This document shows positions 42,988 through 49,540 of a DNA stretch of 49,540 nt, piece after piece (positions within the stretch are counted from its first letter, which is position 1; every line of letters begins with the position of its first letter). Source of the stretch: Pseudomonas sp. (lineage in GTDB: Bacteria; Pseudomonadota; Gammaproteobacteria; Pseudomonadales; Pseudomonadaceae); the NCBI RefSeq assembly GCF_017744435.1, contig NZ_JAGIBG010000039.1, forward strand, positions 1-49,540, in the 5' to 3' direction. The notes beneath the pieces are model-generated. The model was given only the letters and a program-made list of their open reading frames with translations, had not been told where the DNA came from and did no database searches. Both the position numbers and the translations under genes were made by a program.

Positions 42988-43959
42988 TCACAGGCTCCCG
43001 GCTTTGTCGAGGAACAGGCAGGCGGCCAGCAGGTCGGCGGCGCCGCCCGGTGAGGCGTTCAGTTGCAGCAGTTGTGCGTCCAGCAGGCGCAACTGACGAC
43101 GGCCATCGAGGCTGGCGCAGCCGCCCGCTTGCAGCACCGCACGAGCGCCTGCCTGTAGGGTTTGCAGGCCTTGCGGGCCGGCGCGCCAGAGCACACAGGT
43201 GTCACTGAGGGCGGCCATGATTGCCAGCAAGGCATCCAGCCGGGCGTGGCTTTCGCTGGCGCCGGCGGCGCGGCTGCGGCGCAGTTGTGGCAGGCCGTGT
43301 TCGAGCACGGCGGGGAAGCCTTGCTGGGCCTGTTCGCGGGCACCGCTGGCGCCGTAGCGGTGGCGGACCTGGGTGCCGTGGCTTTCCTGAACAGGGGTTG
43401 CCGGGTCGTCGATCAGGGCGATGCGGCCGGCACGTGCGGCTACCGCCTGGGGATCGGCCTTGGCATCGAGCGCTTGCGCGGCCACCAGCAGGCCAAGGGC
43501 CCAGATCGCACCGCGATGGGTGTTGATGCCGCCCGTGGTGGCGAGCATGGCCTGTTCGCCTTCACGGCCGATGCGGCCCAGTTCGGCGCGCAGCGGCGGG
43601 CCAATTTCGCCATGGGCCTGCGCAGCTTCGGCCATTTGCCGCAGGCAAGGCCACAAGGCCAGCGCCGAGGCGTGCATCAGGGCCAAGGTCATGTCGGTGT
43701 GGGCGCCACTGCTGCGGCGGTCGACCAGGCCTGGTTTGGGGGACAGGTCGGCTTCGTCGATCAGGGCCTCGGTGGCCAGGTCGGCCAACTGATCAGCCAG
43801 GGAGATATCCGTTTGCTGTGCTGGCCCCTTCGCGGCGGTTCGGCGCTCCGACATGCCCGCTCCCACAGGGACCGCGCCGAACTGGAGTTCACTACTAACC
43901 CTGTGGGAGCGAGCGTGCTCGCGAAGAAGCTGGTGCGGTTTCAAGTCGTGCGCATTCAT
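42988..43959 (-). CDS. mdcB: triphosphoribosyl-dephospho-CoA synthase MdcB, with a REP-encoded insert
   Basis: The 323-residue enzyme makes the prosthetic-group precursor from ATP and dephospho-CoA. Family motifs are TEALIDEADLSPKPGLVDRRSSGAHTD (about 64-90), GINTHRGAIWALG and SHARLDALLAIMAALSDTCV. The start at 43959 overlaps the mdcA stop (ATGA) and follows AGGAG by 6 bases. Residues about 11-48 (from LLREHARSHR to TAAKGPAQ) are encoded by a REP element, an in-frame insert between MNAHDLKPHQ and the conserved domain. Inside the REP, GGGAG sits 5 bases before an in-frame ATG (43854), a possible second start. Confidence 0.9.
   Translation of the reverse strand: MNAHDLKPHQLLREHARSHRVSSELQFGAVPVGAGMSERRTAAKGPAQQTDISLADQLADLATEALIDEADLSPKPGLVDRRSSGAHTDMTLALMHASALALWPCLRQMAEAAQAHGEIGPPLRAELGRIGREGEQAMLATTGGINTHRGAIWALGLLVAAQALDAKADPQAVAARAGRIALIDDPATPVQESHGTQVRHRYGASGAREQAQQGFPAVLEHGLPQLRRSRAAGASESHARLDALLAIMAALSDTCVLWRAGPQGLQTLQAGARAVLQAGGCASLDGRRQLRLLDAQLLQLNASPGGAADLLAACLFLDKAGSL
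43822..43930. repeat. REP pair inside the 5' part of mdcB
   Basis: Inverted cores CCCGCTCCCACAGGG (43856-43870) and CCCTGTGGGAGCG (43899-43911), flanked by TTCGCGGCGG and GCTCGCGAAG, match the intergenic REPs of this window. Unusually it is within a coding frame and is translated. Confidence 0.9.
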
Positions 43960-45620
43960 CACCAGCTCCTGAACCGTGCGGGCGGGTTGTAGAGGCCGCC
44001 GGACCATTCCACCAGGTCGGCGATGCTGCGCGCGGCGAGCAACTCGCGGCTGGCGTCGGTGCGGCGGATACCGAGGTCCTCGGGCAAGGCGATCAGGCCT
44101 TGCTGGCGCAGGCGCTGGGTGTCCCTGGGGTCGTGGCGCAGGCCGATGGCGGTCACCCCGGCCACGGCGGCGATCATCTGCTGGCGCTCCTCCAAGGTGC
44201 GCGCCTTGTACAGGTAGGCGATGCCTTCTTCGGTGAGCAAGTGGGTGACGTCGTCGCCGTAGATCATCACCGGCGCCAGCGGCATGCCGGCTTTCTTCGC
44301 CACCTCCACGGCGTCGAGGGTTTCGACGAAGGTGGGTTTGCCGCCTTCCTGGTAGGTCTCGACCATCTGCACCACCAGCTTGCGGCCACGTTCAAGCATC
44401 GTCTCGGGCACGGTCATGTCGAGCCAGGCCGGGGTCGCATGGCGCCGGCCGCGGGGGTCATGGCCCATGTTCGGCGCCCCGCCAAAGCCCGCCAGGCGGC
44501 CTCGGGTGACGGTCGAAGAATGGCCGTCGCCATCGACCTGCAAGGTGGCGCCGATGAACAGGTCGACTGCGTACTGCCCGGCCAGCTGGCACATCATGCG
44601 GTTGGACCGCAACGAGCCATCGCGGCCGGTGAAGAACACGTCCGGGCGCTGGGCGATGTAGTCCTCCATGCCCAGCTCGGTACCAAAGCAGTGCACGCTC
44701 TCGACCCAGCCGGTCTCGATGGCCGGGATCAACGTCGGGTGCGGGTTGAGCGTCCAGTTGCGGCAGATTTTGCCTTTGAGGCCCAGCGACTCACCGTAGG
44801 TCGGCAGAATCAGCTCGATGGCGGCGGTGTTGAAGCCGATGCCGTGGTTCAGCGACTGCACCTGGTGTTTTTCGTAGATGCCACGGATCGCCATCATCGC
44901 CATCAGCACGTGCACCGGCTTGATATGGCGCGGGTCACGGGTAAACAGCGGCTCGATGTAGAACGGCTGGTCGGCGACCACCACGAAGTCGACCCAGGAC
45001 GCCGGAATGTCCACCCGTGGCAGGTCGTCGACGCGGTCCACCAGCTGGTTGACCTGGGCGATCACCAGGCCGTCGCTGAAGGCCGCAGGCTCGACCAGCG
45101 CCGGGGTGTCTTCGGTGCTGGGGCCGGTGTACAGGTTGCCGTCGCGATCGGCCATGAAACCGGCGACCAGCGTGACATTGGGTATCAGGTCGACCAGCAG
45201 CCGCGAGTACAACTCGATGTAGGTGTGGATTGCACCGACTTCCAGCAGGCCGTCTTCCAGCAGTTGGCCGATACGCAGGCTCTGCGGGCCGGCGAAGGAG
45301 AAGTCGAGCTTGCGGGCGATACCGCGTTCGAACAGGTCCAGGTGCTCGGCGCGGCTGACGCTGGGCATGATCATGTGCAGGTCGTGCAGGCGCTCGGGGT
45401 CCGCCTTGGCCAGCGAGCGCGAGAGGAAGTCGGCCTGCTTCTGGTTGTTGCCTTCGAGCACCACCCGGTCGCCCGGGGCGATCAGCAGTTCAAGCGCTTC
45501 GACGATCCGCTCGGTGGGCAGCACCACACCGTCGGCCAGGTGACGGACGCGGTCCAGGCGGCGCTGCTTCTCGGCGCGTCGCCTGGACCATTGCGGCGGT
45601 GGATTCTTCGTTATGGTCAT
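43959..45620 (-). CDS. mdcA: malonate decarboxylase alpha subunit MdcA
   Basis: The 553-residue acetyl-ACP:malonate ACP transferase exchanges acetate for malonate on MdcC in each cycle. It has a duplicated CoA-transferase fold; recognisable segments are VVLEGNNQKQADFLSRSLA (about 53-71), HDLHMIMPSVSRAEHLDLFERG, LNHGIGFNTAAIELILPTYGE and GFGGAPNMGHDPRGRRHATPAW. It is the first gene of mdcABCDEGH-madLM and overlaps mdcB by 1 base within ATGA. The candidate MdcR site lies about 80-100 bp upstream. Confidence 0.95.
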   Translation of the reverse strand: MTITKNPPPQWSRRRAEKQRRLDRVRHLADGVVLPTERIVEALELLIAPGDRVVLEGNNQKQADFLSRSLAKADPERLHDLHMIMPSVSRAEHLDLFERGIARKLDFSFAGPQSLRIGQLLEDGLLEVGAIHTYIELYSRLLVDLIPNVTLVAGFMADRDGNLYTGPSTEDTPALVEPAAFSDGLVIAQVNQLVDRVDDLPRVDIPASWVDFVVVADQPFYIEPLFTRDPRHIKPVHVLMAMMAIRGIYEKHQVQSLNHGIGFNTAAIELILPTYGESLGLKGKICRNWTLNPHPTLIPAIETGWVESVHCFGTELGMEDYIAQRPDVFFTGRDGSLRSNRMMCQLAGQYAVDLFIGATLQVDGDGHSSTVTRGRLAGFGGAPNMGHDPRGRRHATPAWLDMTVPETMLERGRKLVVQMVETYQEGGKPTFVETLDAVEVAKKAGMPLAPVMIYGDDVTHLLTEEGIAYLYKARTLEERQQMIAAVAGVTAIGLRHDPRDTQRLRQQGLIALPEDLGIRRTDASRELLAARSIADLVEWSGGLYNPPARFRSW

Positions 45621-45698
45621 TGGGTGACTCCACGGGTTCGCTGTCGTGGGGGCACATTAGGGCGAGCGCGATTGGGGGATCAATCAAGCTGGAGGGCT

Positions 45699-45723
45699 GA
45701 TCGTTACGGTCATCGTAATGATC
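45699..45723. promoter_or_regulatory. candidate MdcR operator upstream of mdcA
   Basis: Arms GATCGTTACG and CGTAATGATC (9 of 10 complementary) flank a 5-bp centre, a size and shape typical of LysR-type sites. It is 79-103 bp before the mdcA start and in the region shared with the divergent hydratase-family gene (45922). The remainder of 45621-45921 has no gene. Confidence 0.55.
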
Positions 45724-45921
45724 GGCCGGATAGGGCCTTGGGCAATACCTTGCTAGAGTGGCTGTACACAGCCCGGTGTGCGCCACCTATACGACAAAAA
45801 CGCACGATGCCCCTGCAGATTTGTCGATTGTACAAGGCAAATTCGCATGCCAGGATCCAGCGATCCTCCAGCGCACTCCAGACTTCACTTGGAAAATCAA
45901 TAACAAAGCAGGGAGAACGCG

Positions 45922-46992
45922 ATGACCGCGCACGCTCATACCTCGGCAACGGCTCATGTACTGGCCGAGGTCCGCAACCAGATTGGCCACCTCACCCTCA
46001 ACCGCCCTGCCGGCCTCAACGCCCTGACCCTGGACATGGTGCGCAGCCTGCGCCAGCACTTCGACCAATGGGCCGAAGACCCACAGGTGCAGGCCGTGGT
46101 GCTGCGCGGCGAAGGCCCCAAGGGCTTCTGCGCCGGTGGCGATATCCGCTCGCTGCACGACAGCTACAAGGCTGGCGAAACCTTGCACGAGGATTTCTTC
46201 GTCGAGGAATACGCCCTGGACCTGGCCATCCACCGCTACCGCAAGCCGGTGCTGGTACTGATGGACGGTTTCACCCTCGGTGGCGGCATGGGCCTGGCCC
46301 AGGGCTGCGACCTGCGCATCGTCACCGAACGCAGCCGCCTGGGCATGCCTGAGGTCGGCATCGGTTACTTCCCGGACGTCGGCGGCAGCTACTTCCTCTC
46401 GCGCATCCCGGGCGAACTGGGCACCTACCTGGGCGTCAGCGGCGCCCAGATCCAGGCCGCCGATGCGCTGTACTGCGGGCTGGCCGACTGGTACCTGGCC
46501 AGCGACAAGCTTGCCGCGCTGGATGAAGGCCTGGATACGCTGCGTTTCGGCGACCACCCGCTCAAGGACCTGCAGAACCTGCTGGCCAGGCTTGGCAGCC
46601 AGGTGCTGGACGATGCGCCGCTGGAAAAGCTGCGCCCGGTCATCGACCACTTCTTCGCCCAGCCCGACCTGGCGGCGATCATCGAGCAACTGCGCGCGGT
46701 GAGCATCGGCGACAGCCACCAGTGGGCGTTGGCGACCGCCGAACAGCTGGAAAGCCGCTCGCCGCTGGCCATGGCGGTTACCCTGGAGATGCTGCGCCGC
46801 GGTCGCCACCTGGCGCTGGAAGACTGCTTCGCCATGGAGCTGCACATCGACCGCCAGTGGTTCCAGTACGGCGACATCATCGAGGGCGTGCGCGCCCTGA
46901 TCATCGACAAGGACAAGCAGCCGCGCTGGAACCCGCCGACCCTGGCCGGGCTGTCGCGCCAGCGGGTCGACCAATTCTTCGAAGGCCTGTGA
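45922..46992 (+). CDS. 3-hydroxyisobutyryl-CoA hydrolase-like enoyl-CoA hydratase family protein
   Basis: The 356-residue crotonase-fold protein has the longer length and C-terminal region of 3-hydroxyisobutyryl-CoA hydrolases (valine breakdown) rather than of 260-residue hydratases. Motifs: LNRPAGLNALTLDMVRSL (about 26-43), GFCAGGDIRSL (about 73-83), DGFTLGGGMGLAQGCDLRI (about 115-133) and PEVGIGYFPDVGGSYFLSR, with the Glu/Asp pair of HIBYL-CoA hydrolases. CAGGGAGA precedes the ATG. It starts a two-gene unit with the acyl-CoA dehydrogenase. Confidence 0.82.
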   Translation: MTAHAHTSATAHVLAEVRNQIGHLTLNRPAGLNALTLDMVRSLRQHFDQWAEDPQVQAVVLRGEGPKGFCAGGDIRSLHDSYKAGETLHEDFFVEEYALDLAIHRYRKPVLVLMDGFTLGGGMGLAQGCDLRIVTERSRLGMPEVGIGYFPDVGGSYFLSRIPGELGTYLGVSGAQIQAADALYCGLADWYLASDKLAALDEGLDTLRFGDHPLKDLQNLLARLGSQVLDDAPLEKLRPVIDHFFAQPDLAAIIEQLRAVSIGDSHQWALATAEQLESRSPLAMAVTLEMLRRGRHLALEDCFAMELHIDRQWFQYGDIIEGVRALIIDKDKQPRWNPPTLAGLSRQRVDQFFEGL

Positions 46993-47008
46993 GCCCGGGA
47001 GTACACCG

Positions 47009-48160
47009 ATGCAAGACCTGGAACTGAGCGAAGAACAGATCATGATCCGCGACATGGCCCGGGACTTCGCCCGTGGCGAGATCGCGCCCCATGCCCAGGC
47101 CTGGGAAAAGGCCGGCTGGATCGACGATGGTGTGGTGCGCAAGATGGGCGAGCTGGGCCTGCTCGGCATGGTCGTGCCCGAAGACTTCGGCGGCAGCTAC
47201 ACCGACTACGTGGCCTATGCCCTGGCCGTCGAGGAAATCGCCGCCGGCTGCGGCGCCACCGGCGCGATGATGAGCATCCACAATTCGGTTGGCTGCGGCC
47301 CCCTGCTCGCCTACGGCACCCCCGAACAGCAGCAGGCCTGGCTGCCACGCCTGGCCACTGGCGAGGTGATTGGCTGCTTCTGCCTGACCGAGCCACAGGC
47401 AGGCTCCGAAGCGCACAACCTGCGTACCCGCGCCGAGCTGGTCAATGGCGAATGGGTCATCAATGGGTCCAAACAGTTCGTCAGCAACGCCCGCCGTGCC
47501 GGGCTGGCGATCGTCTTCGCCGTCACCGACCCGGAGCTGGGCAAGAAAGGCCTGTCGGCCTTCCTGGTGCCCACCGACAACCCCGGGTTCAAGGTTGACC
47601 GCAGCGAACACAAGATGGGCATCCGCGCCTCCGACACCTGCGCGGTGACCTTCGACAACTGCCGCATTCCGGCGGCCAATATCCTCGGTGAGCGCGGCAA
47701 GGGCCTGGCCATCGCCTTGTCCAACCTCGAAGGCGGGCGTATCGGCATCGCCGCCCAGGCACTGGGCATCGCCCGTGCCGCGTTCGAGGCGGCGCTGGTG
47801 TACTCGCGCGACCGCATCCAGTTCGGCAAGCCGATCAACGAGCACCAGAGCATCGCCAACCTGCTGGCCGACATGCAGGTGCAGGTGAACGCTGCGCGTT
47901 TGTTGATCCTGCATGCCGCGCGGCTGCGCACGGCGGGCAAGCCGTGCCTGTCGGAGGCATCGCAGGCCAAGCTGTTCGCTTCGGAAATGGCCGAGCGGGT
48001 GTGCTCGATGGCGATTCAGGTGCACGGCGGGTATGGCTACCTGGAGGACTACCCGGTCGAGCGCTACTACCGCGATGCGCGCATTACCCAGATCTACGAG
48101 GGGTCAAGCGAGATCCAGCGCATGCTGATCGCCCGTGAACTCAAGCACTACCCCTTGTAA
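47009..48160 (+). CDS. acyl-CoA dehydrogenase, probably short/branched chain
   Basis: The 383-residue FAD enzyme has the family signatures CLTEPQAGSEA (about 130-140), QFVSNA/GSKQFVS (about 153-160), RIQFGKPINEHQ and QVHGGYGYLEDYPVERYYRDARITQIYEGSSEIQ near the C-terminus, the last including the catalytic-Glu region (YEG). With the upstream 3-hydroxyisobutyryl-CoA hydrolase-like gene 16 bp away, an isobutyryl-CoA dehydrogenase role in valine catabolism is likely, though not proved by sequence alone. It converges on the AraC-type gene with 6 bp between stops. Confidence 0.87.
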   Translation: MQDLELSEEQIMIRDMARDFARGEIAPHAQAWEKAGWIDDGVVRKMGELGLLGMVVPEDFGGSYTDYVAYALAVEEIAAGCGATGAMMSIHNSVGCGPLLAYGTPEQQQAWLPRLATGEVIGCFCLTEPQAGSEAHNLRTRAELVNGEWVINGSKQFVSNARRAGLAIVFAVTDPELGKKGLSAFLVPTDNPGFKVDRSEHKMGIRASDTCAVTFDNCRIPAANILGERGKGLAIALSNLEGGRIGIAAQALGIARAAFEAALVYSRDRIQFGKPINEHQSIANLLADMQVQVNAARLLILHAARLRTAGKPCLSEASQAKLFASEMAERVCSMAIQVHGGYGYLEDYPVERYYRDARITQIYEGSSEIQRMLIARELKHYPL

Positions 48161-48166
48161 GCCCCA

Positions 48167-49123
48167 TCAGTGGCGCTGCCTGAGGGTTTCCGAAGGCAGC
48201 TCGCCAAACCGCTGGCGATACACCTCGGAGAACCGCCCGAGGTGCAGGAAGCCGTAATCCATGGCCAGTTCGGTCACGCTGCGCACTGCGCAACTGCCAT
48301 CGCTCAGGCACGCATGCACCCGCTCCAGCTTGCGCTGGCGCACATACTGCTTGGGCGTGGTGCCCAGCTGGCGGTCGAACAGCGCATACAGTGAACGCAG
48401 GCTCATGCAGGCTTGCTCCGCCAACGCCTCTGCGGTCAGCTCCAGCTTGAGATTGCGCTCGATGTAATCGAGGATCCGCTCCAGGCTCGCACCCGGCGTA
48501 CCCAGGCTTTCGCGGCGGATGTTGGTGCTCATCAGGGTCATCAGCTTGCTGGCGACGATCTGGCTGTAGTGCCCTTGCACCCGCGGCAGCGAATCACTGA
48601 CCTCGGCTTCGTGACAGACCATGGCCAGCAGGTTGACGAAGCCATCCAGCTCTTCCAGCCGGTAGTGGTTGCGCAGGAAGCGCACGCCGCCGTCCGGCCG
48701 CTGCCAGCGCTGCTCGTCGCAAATGGTGTCGAGCAGCCGGGTCGGCACCTTGAGGATGAATTTCTCGCAGTCTTCGGAATAGGTCAGGTCGACCGGGTCG
48801 TCCGGGTTGATCAGCAGCAGTTCGCCCGGCACCAGGTGATGCTCACGCTGGTGCCCGCGCCACAGGCAGTTGCCGTTGAGCAGCACTTGCAGGTGGTAGA
48901 TGGATTCCAGCGCCGGCGAAGTAACCCGCACGCTGCCGCCGTAGCTGATGCGGCAAAGGTCGAGTTCGGCGAATTTGCGGTGGCTGAGGCTGGCCTGTGG
49001 GTGGGTGGTACGCGACAGGCCGATGCAGTGCTGGCCGACGTGCTGGTTGACGTAGTCGGACACCGCATAGGGGTCGGCGTGATGGAACACGCTACTGCGC
49101 TCGCTCAGCAGGCGGCTTTCCAT
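48167..49123 (-). CDS. AraC-family transcriptional regulator
   Basis: The 318-residue protein has an N-terminal cupin-like effector domain (about 20-190; AraC-binding-2 type, LCRISYGGSVRVTSPALESIYHLQVLLNG) and two C-terminal helix-turn-helices (about 220-315; LTAEALAEQACMSLRSLYALFDRQLGTTPKQYVRQRKLERV and SVTELAMDYGFLHLGRFSEVYRQRFG). It resembles the XylS/BenR-type group. Its position next to the hydrolase/dehydrogenase pair makes these plausible targets; the effector is unknown. A gene-free stretch follows at 49124-49327. Confidence 0.85.
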   Translation of the reverse strand: MESRLLSERSSVFHHADPYAVSDYVNQHVGQHCIGLSRTTHPQASLSHRKFAELDLCRISYGGSVRVTSPALESIYHLQVLLNGNCLWRGHQREHHLVPGELLLINPDDPVDLTYSEDCEKFILKVPTRLLDTICDEQRWQRPDGGVRFLRNHYRLEELDGFVNLLAMVCHEAEVSDSLPRVQGHYSQIVASKLMTLMSTNIRRESLGTPGASLERILDYIERNLKLELTAEALAEQACMSLRSLYALFDRQLGTTPKQYVRQRKLERVHACLSDGSCAVRSVTELAMDYGFLHLGRFSEVYRQRFGELPSETLRQRH

Positions 49124-49327
49124 AGGCTAGGCACTCGGCATCGTTATTGTTCTGGGCGCCGCTTCCTACTGGCCCTGGGCTCGTGGTTGCGGTCGTTCAC
49201 GGTCATTCTATCGGGCTGGGGTCAGGGTTTCGGGGGCAACTGACCACTGGCGCACAAGTGACACACTAAGCAAAAAGGCGGGGGTTGGGCAATGAGATGT
49301 TCGGATTGGGTGGGCGAATAGCGGACA

Positions 49328-49540
49328 GAGAGGTGGTGGTTGTTGGGCGATAATCGAACGGATTTGCGGATTTGTGTTGCCTGTACCGGCCTCTTCGCGG
49401 GCACGCCCGCTCCCACAGGAATAGCGTCAGCTTCAGGCTTGCGCGATCTCTGTGGGAGCGGGCGTGCCCGCGAAGAGGCCGGTACAGGCAACACAAATCC
49501 GCAAATCCGTTCGATTATCGCCCAACAACCACCACCTCTC
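49328..49540. repeat. perfect 91-bp inverted repeat centred on a REP, running into the window end
   Basis: Bases 49328-49418 are exactly complementary to 49450-49540 in reverse, with a 31-base centre. The inner part of each arm is a REP (CTGTGGGAGCGGGCGTGCCC, CGCGAAGAGGCC). The outer 55-60 bases of each arm (GGTGGTGGTTGTTGGGCGAT and onward) are not REP sequence, yet are copied perfectly. The repeat still matches at the last base and may continue outside. Confidence 0.9.

Noticed and set aside
43816..43959. Frameshift or pseudogene in mdcB caused by the REP
   Set aside because: The frame continues without a stop through the REP and the catalytic domain is intact.
44100..46352. 750-codon plus-strand frame opposite mdcA and running into the hydratase gene
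   Set aside because: Overlaps two convincing genes and has no family features.

Overview
The window looks like chromosome of a Pseudomonas putida-group bacterium. Codon use is GC-rich, and REP palindromes with the core TGTGGGAGCGGG recur. The gene set (McpP-type chemoreceptor, fap amyloid operon, biotin-independent malonate decarboxylase) also fits that group. This assignment comes from recognising families, not from a database search.

Layout. 1-7480 is the right end of a prophage or integrative element: early-region phage genes, a cytosine-5 DNA methyltransferase, a protein with a HEPN-type RNxxxH motif, a chain of short genes overlapping by ATGA/GTGA, an excisionase and a tyrosine integrase. 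The integrase ends 20 bp before the TTG start of a YbiT-type ABC-F ATPase. 7487-18099 is ordinary chromosome: ABC-F, MFS transporter, alpha/beta hydrolase, azoreductase with a divergent LysR gene, MmcQ/YjbR protein, DUF1294 protein, UppP, a Cache chemoreceptor, and a PnuC/NadR-like pair for nicotinamide riboside uptake and phosphorylation. 18247-27468 holds the complete fapABCDEF functional-amyloid operon, then an LTA-synthase-like sulfatase-fold membrane protein and a convergent sigma-54 activator. A -24/-12 element and an upstream palindrome precede fapA. 28195-34989 is a minus-strand cobaltochelatase operon (cobW, cobN, ChlI-type ATPase, VWA protein) under a cobalamin riboswitch. Next come a type 2 IPP isomerase, mdcR, and a strongly structured non-coding stretch before two small Pseudomonas-type genes (DUF6124-like, DUF3077-like).

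38275-45620 is the malonate decarboxylase and transport operon, read leftward as mdcABCDEGH-madLM, with mdcR at its far end on the other strand. 45922-48160 carries a 3-hydroxyisobutyryl-CoA hydrolase-like gene and an acyl-CoA dehydrogenase, facing an AraC-type regulator. The window ends in the middle of a perfect 91-bp inverted repeat.

Points most worth a second look: (a) the hairpin, long helix and possible pseudoknot at 37313-37452, which may be an undescribed RNA; (b) the perfect inverted repeat touching the last base; (c) a REP element translated in frame inside mdcB; (d) the candidate sigma-54 circuit of the fap operon and the octapeptide repeats of its FapC; (e) the phage HEPN-like protein. 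I saw no CRISPR array, rRNA, tRNA or insertion sequence.
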